From assembly GCF_024713975.1 (NCBI RefSeq), contig NC_091093.1, positions 18,845,501-18,909,500 of the forward strand: 64,000 bases of DNA, in the 5' to 3' direction. Shown piece after piece: positions 54,366-64,000 of this stretch. This stretch comes from Paralichthys olivaceus (lineage: Eukaryota > Chordata > Actinopteri > Pleuronectiformes > Paralichthyidae). The notes below the pieces were generated by a model. It was not told the origin of the DNA and ran no database searches. It was given only the letters and a program-made list of their open reading frames with translations. Position 1 is the stretch's first letter, and each line of letters begins with the position of its first letter. Both the position numbers and the translations under genes were made by a program.

Positions 54366-55560
54366 AACTGCAGCGTAAGCAGGAGTTACTGATCAAGGAG
54401 GGGAAAAAAGAAAACAACAAAAAAACACTGTGACGAGCCCTCAAATTTGATCACCTTTTTTCTCTAATTTGTTGTTGTTTGTATATCATCAAGTGTGATC
54501 CATCTAAGGACTTGGTTGGGAGAAAGTCCTCTGCAGACGTGTAATAAAAGCTGGGCACTTTTTTATAGTCTGCAGGCAGCCCGAGAGATTTAAGTGAATT
54601 CAGTCTTTTCTTTTTGCACAATCTTGAATGAAGATTCTTAAATAACGTTTCCAAAAAGCAGAATTCAATCCGCCTGCGGTCTAGTTTGCAGAAGTGCAAA
54701 GTCACCAGAGAATTTGCAATTGAAAAAATTGATGGCCAAGACTAATAAATGGGAGATAAAAGCAAAACCTTCAAGTAGATATTTAATAACATTCTCTGAC
54801 TCTTTATGCAACCTGTCAGATGACGTCCCATCAGTCTAAAGCGGACTTACAGTTTTATAAGCCAAAATGGCTTTCAGAGTAAAACATCCAGATGTTGGTT
54901 GGTGCCACTTTTCATGGCTGGATAACTGTCTGCGGTCCTGAGAAGTTAAGTCTGTAGATGGTGGGTGTTTTCAATCCAAAAGCTAATATACAACTTGGAA
55001 CTAACTGCTCTCACCACAGGAGAAAAGAACTAGTGTAATAAAATAGAAATCCTTCAGCCTTCTTTGACAAATGCATGTTTTATAATAAATCTTTTATAAA
55101 CATGTTTTCAATCCTGTATTCCTGCTGCTATGTTTAACGTCTGCTAACCAGTGTAACATCCGTCGATTCATGCATTTACATAAAATTTGATGTTTGTAAG
55201 TAGTTTCGCTGAACCTTGTTGCAGAAATCTGATGCAATTTCTTGGTGATGTCATAGTAAACGTAGCTGTGCTATTGATCCTCATCGAAGACCCTGTTGAA
55301 ATCAGTGCCCTGTTCAAATGTGTAGTGTTTTATTTTGTCACTCCTTTCTGCTTGGTCTACAACCGAATTTCACATTAAAAGTCCCTGTTGTTACGGGAGA
55401 GCTGTGTTTTTGGAGCTCATAGAAGTTTTATTTTGTGAGTAGCTGGGCTGTGTACATGAGCAGAGTGAATGAAGAAACATGGGTGGGAGATGTTTTTGAA
55501 AGTGTTCTTAACTATTGTACATGTGATACCTTTAACTTTGAAATAAATTTATGTAATAAT
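54366..55560 (+). other. tmem9b: tmem9b 3' untranslated region
   Basis: About 1.2 kb after the TAA stop. Candidate poly(A) signals are ATTAAA near 55374 and AATAAA at 55542-55547. An earlier AATAAA near 55037 would give a shorter form. Confidence 0.65.
55542..55547 (+). terminator. tmem9b: tmem9b distal polyadenylation signal (AATAAA)
   Basis: A consensus hexamer (GAAATAAATTTATG) followed by a TGTG-containing stretch. It is the most distal clear signal. Confidence 0.55.
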
Positions 55561-56327
55561 TGTGATTCATACATCTGTGGTCTTCCTCGTTCTTTTACAT
55601 TAGCTGCTGGCAAAACCAGCAACTTTTCTTTCAGTGGGAAGAACAACCAGTTTGCATGAAGTCTTATGAACGGATCCTCTGTAAATTCCCTTCAACGACT
55701 GTCTTAAGATCAGATTTCAGATTCAAAACAATATGGGACTCAGCATTGTGAAATACAGTTTTGTATGAAGACTCATCGACGTCTAAAAGTACCTTAAACC
55801 AGTGGTTCTCAAACACTGCTCTGTGGCACACTGCCAGAGGGTCCATGAAAGAATTTCCAAATTCCTCTATTAAAATTCATGAAACATGATGAGTTCTAAA
55901 AGTATTTTGAATAAATATCTAATATATTTAGTAGTAAAGGTGTAAAAATAATGCCCTATGTCCCAGGAGACTGACAGAAATGAGGGCCAGACGGGGGTCC
56001 CTGGAATATTTTCTATCTTGTAACAGGGAACTTTCTTTTGACTGAGAAAAGAATTGCGAACCTCTGCTTTTAACAACTCCAGCTGCTGTAGTCATGGCAT
56101 GCTACTAGTTCCCAGACAGAAATTCTCCTGTTTTATTAACTCTGAAACATCTGGAAACCACTGGACAGGGGCCAGTGAAAGGAGGCCTCATTAAAACCTG
56201 TTGGACTAAACAGTGACTACATTAATTAACTTAGACTGTCTGAAGTATTTGATAAACGCAGCAGACTATCAGCACAGTGATTTTCATACAGCTGCGTCAT
56301 TGTTTCCTGTGCAGTCCCCCCTTTTCT

Positions 56328-56331
<4 letters not shown>

Positions 56332-56360
<29 letters not shown>
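56332..56360. repeat. (CT)n microsatellite
   Basis: Fourteen CT units, directly upstream of an exon-like segment. Confidence 0.9.
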
Positions 56361-56364
<4 letters not shown>

Positions 56365-57904
56365 GCAGTTGAACTGTTTTCCACAGGAGAAAAAAAAGAA
56401 GTCAGTTTGCAGTTTGCACAGACAGAAAGCAACACGGGTTCTGCTAAAGAATGGATCACTGAGCAAAAACTCTGCAGCAACAAAGAAACACAGGTAGGAC
56501 TCTGGTTTCAGCACATTCAATGTTCAGTGTATAGAAATGTAACTTTGAAGCAGTTTGGATTTGTGGCATCTTTAGTTGGTTTGTGCTCAGAAGAGAAGAA
56601 AAACATCTCTTTGTGTTTCACACTCTGTTATATTGTTGACATGATTATCATGACCCAGCTCTAAGTTATTCATAGACACTGACTCTGATCAACGCTGGTA
56701 AACTATTTAACCCACTGGTTGATGATTGGGTGGGAAAGTGGGTCTCTCTCAGCCTGAGTTCTGCATTTATAGTAGTCAGCCTACAGGGGGCGCCTCAGCC
56801 TATGAATTTGATGGCTCCATTCTAACTTAAACAACGCCTCCTTCCGCTCCTCAGGTGTTGTTCACTTGTGTTTACTTTTTCATTCATGTCACAACTAGTT
56901 TCAGTTCAGTTCTTATTGTTATGCCAATGTGCAACACAGACACACAGTTCCACAGCTTATCCATATCAAGACTTTGTGTTGACTTCCAGTCATTGTGCAC
57001 AGCCCAACCAAAACCGTATGCCTAACCTTTACCATGACCAGTGCATGTCTAACCCTAAAACGCTTACCCTCATCACAACTCACATCTTACCACTCAACTT
57101 AACCAGGAGCTCAGGAATTCAGTTTTGCCAAAACTTTATTAACGCTAAACCAATACAACTGAAGGCCTCGCCCTGACCCTGAGTGTAAAACCCTCAAACA
57201 ACCATTTAAATTTGTCAGGACCAGCCAAAATGTCCCCATAATGGTGGTATTGAACCAAAATTGGGCCTTAAAACTATAAAAAGCACACACACCCACACAC
57301 ATACACATCTTAACACTATATTAGCCCTCAAGGTTTCTCAGCAGGTAATCAGACTGATGTTGTGGCTGCTCTGTGGTGAAAAGCTAAAATATGTCAAGAT
57401 AAAGAAATGACCTTGTGTTTAAAATTGTTACTCACTGCTCCACAGTGTTGTTGACTGTAGCTGCAGCGATCCCACAAATATTTCTCCAAACAGTCACATG
57501 TTGTTACTTGTTTCTGCGTGAATAGAGAAAATAATTAATAATTAATAATTAATAAAGAGAAAGACCAGGGAGGTTACAAATAATTGTTGATTAAAACTAT
57601 TCAAGTAATTACTCACTTTATTGGTCATTGTGTTTTTAATCACTCAGTTAATTAGTATTTGACAATGGTGCACACACAAGAAAAACTCTCATCCTTGCTA
57701 ACACATACTTAAGTAATTTTCTTATTTCAGGTGATGATAGATTCAATAGTTTTCTCTCACATAGACTGCAAAATGGAGCATACATGTAAAAAAGACATAA
57801 GAGCAGTCAAAACAGGTTTTAATTGTGCGTGGTCCTGTCATCTCTTTAAAATGAAAACAATCGATAACTAAACAGTTCAGATTCCAGTTCATTCTTCCTG
57901 AAAA

Positions 57905-58022
57905 ACAATTCAATCAACTTCATTTTGATTTGTACAGCACCAAATAAAAGCACAGATTATCTCAAGGCACTTTATGGTCAGGTTGAGACTTTACAAAAGT
58001 ATAGTGAGACCCAACAGTTCCT
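57905..58022 (+). repeat. Fragment of a common fish dispersed repeat
   Basis: TTCAATCAACTTCATTTTGA, TGTACAGCACCAAATAAAAG, TATCTCAAGGCACTTTATGG and GTGAGACCCAACAGTTCC match the 'caattcaactttatttgtatagcgcc' repeat I recognise from many fish genomes. Its class is not certain. Confidence 0.6.
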
Positions 58023-58075
58023 ACAATGACACAGTGACTTTAGACTGAGTAAAAGCGTGTGTTCAAATTGTAGTG

Positions 58076-58277
58076 TTATATTTTTAATGTCAGATCATCT
58101 GAAAAAGACACATTTGCGTCCTCACCAGACAAGCTGCAGTCTCCACCGTCTGCCACAGGAGAGTTGACCAGACATGTCAACTCACCCACATTAATCCTGG
58201 AGTTGAAGAGCTGCCTCAGGTCTGTCTCTGAAATGATGTTCAATATTTGCCTGCGTCCACCTCGACCCCTCACACCT
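58076..58277 (-). other. Orphan exon candidate on the minus strand
   Basis: Read on the minus strand, a good pyrimidine tract (CTTTTCTTTCACCTTCTGC) ends in CATTCCAG, followed by an open frame of 66 codons to a TAA at 58076. It begins GVRGRGGRRQILNIISETDL. A strong internal donor, GG|GTGAGT, occurs at 58186/58185, so it could instead be a 92-nt internal exon (58186-58277). An ATTAAA lies at the very end of the frame. I do not recognise the protein and found no partner exon. It may be part of an unidentified gene, a pseudogene fragment or chance. Confidence 0.3.
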
Positions 58278-58279
58278 CT

Positions 58280-60340
58280 GGAATGTGCAGAAGGTGAAAG
58301 AAAAGGTCTGAGATGAATCTGTGGAGTGTAGGTGGCAAAAGCCGCACAGAGCCGCGGAATAATCCCCCTGAAACTCAAAGGATTTGGGATTCATGGTGGA
58401 TCCTCAACACACACACAAGGTTTAGAGATAATAAACAGTTATTCCTTGTTAATGTGGCTTTTGCAGGTGAATAATCATGTCAATGGAAAAGAAAATAATG
58501 CGTCAGAGCACTGCGCTCAATCTTCTAACTTTTAAAATAATGTAAAACAAAGTTCTTAGAGGCTGTACGATTCTTGTGAACATATCTGACTTGTACTTGG
58601 AACAGATGAATGTTGTGTTTTGATTTAAACTCTGTTTGATGCTCCTATGTCACGCTAGAGGAGGATGTGGCTTTTAATGAGGAATCCAGATGGTACTGCC
58701 TGTGATGATCAATGGAACAATGAATTCCACGAGTTAGAGCTTAGGTTACATTCTGGTAAAATGTCCCACAAAAAAGGCAGAGGAGTCAGAGCCTCTGTCT
58801 TTTGTGCTGAGACACTGAGGACTCATGGTGTTTTCAGGAAGGACGGACTTTACGAGACCTTGAAAGGTTCTGAGTGGGTCTCTGAGAAAAGCTGCACAGT
58901 GGCAGAGCCGTCGGCTTCCTGCTGACTTGATGTTACGAACTGTGATAACGGATGTCTGGGTTTTGTGACTTCCTCTGTTCCCAAGTCTGTGGGATGATAA
59001 GACACCCCAAGAGACAGAGAGCAGTGGGTTTTATGGACGAGCCGTGCTTTGACATTCGCAGTAAAGATGTTACTCGTAGGTGTACAGATACTCATAACCA
59101 TGAATGGAGGAGGGATTGTTCAATATCATAAGGATTTCAATGTTTCCTTTGGATCAAAATGTAAACTCTTTTAAATCCCTTGTAGTAAAATCTTAGTCTG
59201 AATCTAAGTTTGTGCTTGACAGTTCACCTTTGACCTTGCAGCCGACAAATCACTTTCTTCTCTCTTGCTCTGTTGAGTGGGCACGTTGAAGAAGTTTCTA
59301 ACATGTGACTGACGCAAAAAACTGAAAAAACAAGAAGAAAACAAAGATTTCAGGATGTAAACGAAGTGCAAAGACGCAGAGGATGTCAACTTTGGGTGAT
59401 AAGGGCCGATGTGAGTCCCATAGTGTTATGTCCTGCTTCCTGCACACTCGACCCAGGTGCCACCCCTCACCTGAACACATTTCTGCACCTGATGTAGACC
59501 CTCTGTGTTCTTTAAATGTGAAAGGCAAACTTCGGGAAATATCCGGACCTCAATTCCAGACATGTTCCGGACAATTCATGTCTGAAAACAGCTTTGTTTT
59601 TACAGTGAACCAGTGAATATAAATGGATAATCACTTGACATATACTTTAGATGTTTGTAATTCCTCTTGTTGTCTGGTATGAACAGTTTACTGCTGGTTT
59701 ACTGACATCACGGAGACACTCCATATTATTCAGAGCATGCTCCAGAACCTCAGCATAGAGAGAGTTAAGTGGTTTATTACATTTCATTTGGTTTATTACA
59801 TTTTTGGTGAACATTTACATTTTTGTGGTTTCTGCTAGTTCAGCTCCAAAGCAACAGAGACGTGCAATAGCTGGAGGACACTGTGCACATTTACTTAATC
59901 ACTGTGCTAAAGTAACTTAATGCTGTTTCACCGTTGACTGCACCCAGTGTCCCTGGCGGGCGTGTTTGGGTGTTTCACACTTTGTCGCACCTGTAAACCA
60001 CAGGTTTATGTCACCTGTTGTCACAGGTCCTGGAGGCCAACTGTAAATCACTTAGAAGATTGGAGAGTTAAACCCCTGGTGGTCAGAAAAAACTAGACGC
60101 TCAATCTTTGTTTCTCAATAACTTCTGTTTTTATGAAAGGGTACTTCAGTTTAATGCTATTTATTTTACTTTATGCTTACTACACTTGTCTGACAGCTGT
60201 AGTTACTTTGCTGAATACTGAATATTACAGGAAAGAAAAATGAAGATCAAACTTTATTGTGAAACGATTACATTTATATTTATGCATAACTGAAATTAAG
60301 ATTCATAATGAGAAAGGCTTTTATTAATGTAAGGTGTATA
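58280..60340. other. Intergenic, no gene recognised
   Basis: Scattered short open frames on both strands (for example 58665-58925 + and 59298-59528 -) show no family resemblance and no clear splice context. Confidence 0.5.
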
Positions 60341-60342
60341 AA

Positions 60343-60710
60343 CAGTGGTGGAATATGTGGACATATGTTTTTAATTTTAAAGTCATCTACTACATTACAG
60401 ATGGAAATGTTGCCCTATTGATTATCCTATAATAAATATATCTAAGAAACTGCAGTAGCTATAGTCTTTGTTTTACATGCAGTGTTTTGTGTATTAGTAA
60501 ACTAAATCTGTAAAGTAACTGCAGCTGTTTTATAAATGTTGCTGTGAATAAAGTACAATATTTCGTAATATTTCAAAAGTAAATACTTATTTATGAATAA
60601 AACTTTTACTAGAGTAAAAGCAATTAGGTAAAAGTACTTAGTAAATAGTTTTAGTGTGATAAAATGTGTACTTGAGTAAAAGCACTTGTGTAGAAGTATT
60701 TAGTGATTAT
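60343..60710 (+). mobile_element. hAT-type MITE remnant
   Basis: Begins CAGTGGTGGAATATGTGG, the terminus whose inverted form ends the MITE at 51458. It contains repeated GTAAAAGTACTTAGTAAATA and ACTTGAGTAAAAGCACTTGT phrases typical of the right side. Related sequence extends leftwards to about 60130. Degraded. Confidence 0.5.
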
Positions 60711-60959
60711 ATTTAGGTCTACTATTTGTAGGCTACTAGAACAAATGTGCTGCAGTACAAGTACTTGGTCGCACATTCATCATGTTGACAAATGAAAGAC
60801 ATCTTTGTGTGGGTGAAATGTATTCGTGTGGAGCTGCGGAGGATTGGAGCAGAACAATGTGTTGCAGTTCTGCTGGCAGCGTCTTCAGCTGGTGAATATT
60901 CATCTGCACTCCTCAGCCCCCCCCCCTCAACTCTCCTCAACCCCTCGACCCACCAGGAC

Positions 60960-61241
60960 AATAAACAAGGAGAGAGGGAGAGCGAAGGAGAGGGGGGGAG
61001 AGGGGAGGGAGAGATAGAGAGAGGGAAATAAAGAGAGATAGATAGAGAGAGTGATAGAGGGAGATATATACTGTACACTTGGAGATAGAGAGAATATGTA
61101 GAGAGAGATAGAGAGAGAGTGATATAGGGAGATATATACTGTACACTGGGAGATAGAGAGAATATGTAGAGAGATAGAAAGATAGAGAGATATTGAGAGA
61201 AGGAGAGATAGATAGAGAGAGAGATAGACAGATAGATAGAC

Positions 61242-61281
<40 letters not shown>

Positions 61282-61368
61282 GGAGGGAGGAATAGATAGA
61301 CAGATAAATGGATAGATAACGAGATACAGTATATAGGGAGATAGAGAGAGATAGGGGATAGAGGGATA

Positions 61369-61404
<36 letters not shown>

Positions 61405-61410
61405 TGGCTG
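60960..61410. repeat. 450-bp purine tract with GA, GATA and a 68-bp duplication
   Basis: The plus strand is almost wholly A/G/T-poor-C: GAGA and GATAGA blocks, a perfect (GATA)n run at about 61237-61281, and a (GA)n run at about 61370-61400. Inside lies a 68-bp tandem duplication: GATATATACTGTACACT occurs at 61063 and again at 61131, each followed by GGAGATAGAGAGAATATGTA. Minus-strand frames of 193-264 residues over it are Ser/Leu/Tyr low-complexity products of the repeat. Confidence 0.9.
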
Positions 61411-61539
61411 AGGAGAGGGGCACACATGGAGGAGGAGGAGGAGAGGGGGGGGGGGCAAATCCCGAGAAAAGTTGAAGAGGCGAGGGGGGGCAAACAACCC
61501 ATCTCCATGGCAACAAGTCCTGCCTCCCCTGTGCAGCAG

Positions 61540-61762
61540 CAGCAGCAGCAGCACAGTGGTCTGTGTCTCTATGGTCTGTGTCCCTGGTCTGTGTCCCTGG
61601 TCTGTGTCTGTGGAAGAGGAGCCTGCACTCTTCTCTCTGTCGGTTTTACTTGGACAGACATGAGTCGGAGCTCACCGAGGAGGTTCAGGTGTCCTCTGGA
61701 GCAGCTTCTCAACGCGTAGACGGAGCGGGATCTGTGCGTCTCTGGAGGATTACAATCTGAAC
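61540..61762 (+). promoter_or_regulatory. Putative promoter/5'UTR of an unidentified gene
   Basis: Sequence between the purine tract and ATG 61763 has (CAG)n-like GCAGCAGCAGCAGCAGCAG (about 61533-61552), a tandem CTGGTCTGTGTC triplication (about 61556-61610) and several CpGs. A short upstream frame starts ATG at 61660 and ends TAG at 61719, consistent with a 5'UTR. No TATA box was seen. Confidence 0.35.
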
Positions 61763-61798
61763 ATGTCCGCGGCCATGGACGTGAGGAGAAACCCGGAG
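61763..61798 (+). CDS. Putative first coding exon of an unidentified gene (12 codons)
   Basis: ATG at 61763 opens MSAAMDVRRNPE and meets a GTAACA donor at 61799; the frame stops shortly if unspliced. The ATG sits in a GC-richer patch. The rest of the gene would lie beyond the window. In the human order DENND2B/ST5, AKIP1 and ASCL3 follow TMEM9B, so one of these is possible by position, but the peptide alone does not identify it. Confidence 0.3.
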
Positions 61799-61973
61799 GT
61801 AACACATTTGTGAAGCGCTAATGACGAGCTGCAGCAGGAAGAGGTCCAAGTTCGAGTTAGCGCTGAAACTCAAACTCTCTGAGAACTGGAGCTGAAGTTT
61901 GAGAAGTTTAAATGTAGTCCTGAACTCACTGTGACCATATTTGGTCATCGACATGTTAAACGATGAAGAGCAG

Positions 61974-61980
<7 letters not shown>

Positions 61981-62018
<38 letters not shown>
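61981..62018. repeat. (GT)n microsatellite
   Basis: Nineteen uninterrupted GT units. A second, impure TG-rich patch follows at about 62238-62285. Confidence 0.95.
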
Positions 62019-62022
<4 letters not shown>

Positions 62023-64000
62023 TCTTCAGGACCGTGTCCAGCACAGACCTTGTCAGGACCAGTGGACCACATGGGGACTGGTTAGAGTGTGACTTGATCA
62101 TGGTAAAGTTTGGGATGAGGTTTGAATCAGGCTGTCAGCAGTGAATGGATTTCAATGCAGTGTCCCAACAAGGATGGCTACACAAACTTGCAGTGAATAC
62201 ATTATGCCAATGAGTGTCCTCACAACTATAGAGAGACAAGTGTGTATGTGTGTGCATGTGTGTGTGTATGTGTGTGTGTATTTGTGCAGTTTCTCCTTTG
62301 AATGAAGTGTTCCAGTGGATCCTGGCAGTAACTCTGTGGATAGTAATTAATCAAAGTTATTATCGCTGCAACAGACAACAAGTTTAGATAAATACACCAG
62401 ATGACTGAACTGAACTTTACTGGGGGGCAACAATATGTGGATTCGTGTATTTTGTATATTATTACATATACATGCATAGAGGAATGTTGGAGGAAACATT
62501 AAGAATATTTTACCTAAGTATAATGACTAGTATCACTCCTGCATTTAAAATGTTACTTCAGGAAACTGTACTGTAAAATATCAGGAAATAGTGACACTTT
62601 TATTGTTTTTTAGTCCAAACCTCAAAAGTTCTGAAACTCAATTAGGATTGTTATAAAAAATAATATAAAAAACAGCAAATCCTCTTATTTAAAAAGCTGA
62701 AACGTTAAAACATTTGGCATTTTTGCATGAGCAATGACTGAAGCCACTAACAAATATTTGAACTTTACTTCTATGCATTACTAGATACTATAGTTAATCA
62801 GTAACACATAGTTATATATTTGATCTTATTATGTCTTTGTACATGATTTGATCTAGAATCAAATTTTAGGCCATGTTTTAAACAACGTCATTGGTTTTGA
62901 GTTCCGATGCAGATCTAGGATTTTTTTTTATACTTTTCTAACACTGAAAGTATACAGTATATTACATGTATATATATTTACCATTCACTCATTTCGTGTT
63001 AATTTGTCACATGATTTTTGATGCAGATCTAGGTCCATACAGATTAAAAAAGTATTGTTATTAAAGTGATCAGACTTGCACATTCATTACAACATCACTG
63101 GCTCTGGTTGAGTTCATTTTATGGCTATCATGAATGTTGTTCTGAGTTCTAAGCAGATTACATCTAAAATCCTTCAGATATATTTTATTCAGTTTATTGA
63201 AAACAGTATAGCTGCGGTGCCGTTTTTCTTTTAGCCTTCTCTTCTCCCTAAAACGTTCTATTGTGCAGATCAAACAATGACCTGACCCTCTCACCGGACG
63301 AGACTGTCAACACAAACTATTGAGCAAGTTTTTCTATTTTCTCCTTGAACAGGAGAAAGTCTGGGCTGTCCCCAGCCACTTTTAAGGCGACCGTTTGTTC
63401 AACCTCCCATTTGAAGTATATTTAGTCTTTACTGGTGCTATTTATCCATCCATGATTTACTGAGTGAAGGCCTGCTACTGCTAATCATAGAACAATTCTA
63501 AAGGAACACTTTTCTCTGACATCTTCCTTAATTGAACCTCAGGGTTTTTAAAAGGCTACGTTCAGACTAATACGTTTTAAAACTCATCAGTTTTGCTGCT
63601 TCTATTCTTGGTGTCCACACTACTCTAGAGTTTCAAGCCTCAAAAACTGTAAAGCACAGTTGGCCTTGTTTTAGTTTGAAAACTCTGGGGTTGCATTTTA
63701 TTATAGATGGACAGAAATATACTTTTTGAAAAACAATGCTGTGGACACACATTTACACTTCCTGCTTGAGTTTTAACAGTCACAACTCGACTACCTGCGG
63801 TGAATGGAAAATGCTGTTAACTTTCTTTCACTAAGAGCAAAGTAGACAATCTGCTTCCTGTTTACACTGGAAAGCACACGCCCAATGGTCATGTGATATT
63901 TGTTTTCAGGTGCGTTGGTAGAGATTATTTCTGATATGACACAAAAATGTCTTTCTGGATTGGACTGAGATTGTTGCTGCTATAAAATGAAAATGTATTC
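62019..64000. other. No gene recognised; possible first intron of the 61.7-kb gene
   Basis: AT-rich. Two phrases near 62904 and 63022 (GATGCAGATCTAGG) repeat each other and resemble the MITE terminus at 33427. The segment 63555-63950 (GGCTACGTTCAGACTAATAC, GTGTCCACACTACTCTAGAG, AAACAATGCTGTGGACACAC) resembles a dispersed fish repeat with internal inverted symmetry. No coding exon was found. Confidence 0.45.

Larger units (their letters stand above)
55561..58070. other. Intergenic, no gene recognised
   Basis: AT-rich sequence. It contains a (CT)n tract at 56332-56360 that serves as pyrimidine tract for an exon-like segment (56387-56493, donor GTAGGA) of unknown meaning, and an ATTAATA triplication near 57533-57555. 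A dispersed repeat lies at 57905-58022. No protein family was recognised. Confidence 0.5.

Noticed and set aside
60722..61516. 264-codon open frame on the minus strand (and overlapping 193- and 205-codon frames)
   Set aside because: Ser/Leu/Tyr/Ile low-complexity products of the GA/GATA purine tract; several frames are open at once, and there are no splice signals or family resemblance.

Overview
This is nuclear DNA from a bony fish, most likely a percomorph teleost. The evidence is split genes with short GT-AG introns, tRNA-derived SINE and hAT-type MITE fragments typical of fish, many long (CA)n tracts, and four vertebrate genes whose spliced proteins I recognise. There are no bacterial operons, CRISPR arrays or phage genes. 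Assignments rest on reading the translated exons against remembered vertebrate proteins; no search was run. All exon borders below were checked by splice dinucleotide and reading-frame continuity.

Layout, all four recognised genes on the + strand: (1) 1,025-20,942, dennd5a (DENN-domain Rab regulator, first coding exon lies left of the window), 3'UTR to about 22,255. (2) 22,800-23,900, a CpG-rich promoter, then sinhcaf (fam60a family, SIN3-HDAC subunit), CDS 24,335-25,961, 3'UTR to about 27,935. (3) 27,940-30,617, intergenic with a 50-bp minisatellite and a (CA)n tract, then scube2 (secreted EGF-CUB protein), 23 coding exons 30,618-48,112, 3'UTR to about 49,100. (4) tmem9b, five coding exons 50,334-54,365, 3'UTR to about 55,560. 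(5) 55,560-64,000, mostly without a recognisable gene: MITE remnants, an orphan minus-strand exon candidate near 58.2 kb, a 450-bp purine tract at 60,960-61,410, and a plausible promoter and first exon of an unidentified gene at 61,540-61,798.

The genes do not form a pathway; they are a conserved neighbourhood. In human, as I remember it, DENND5A-SCUBE2-NRIP3-TMEM9B lie together on 11p15 while SINHCAF sits beside the DENND5A paralogue DENND5B on 12p11. This window combines the two: a SINHCAF-type gene lies between dennd5a and scube2, and NRIP3 is missing between scube2 and tmem9b. That suggests an ohnologue of SINHCAF kept in fish and lost in mammals.

I found no wholly new system. The observations most worth checking are the mixed synteny, three phase-compatible candidate cassette exons (two in dennd5a, one in tmem9b), a GC-AG intron and a NAGNAG acceptor in scube2, and the orphan minus-strand exon.
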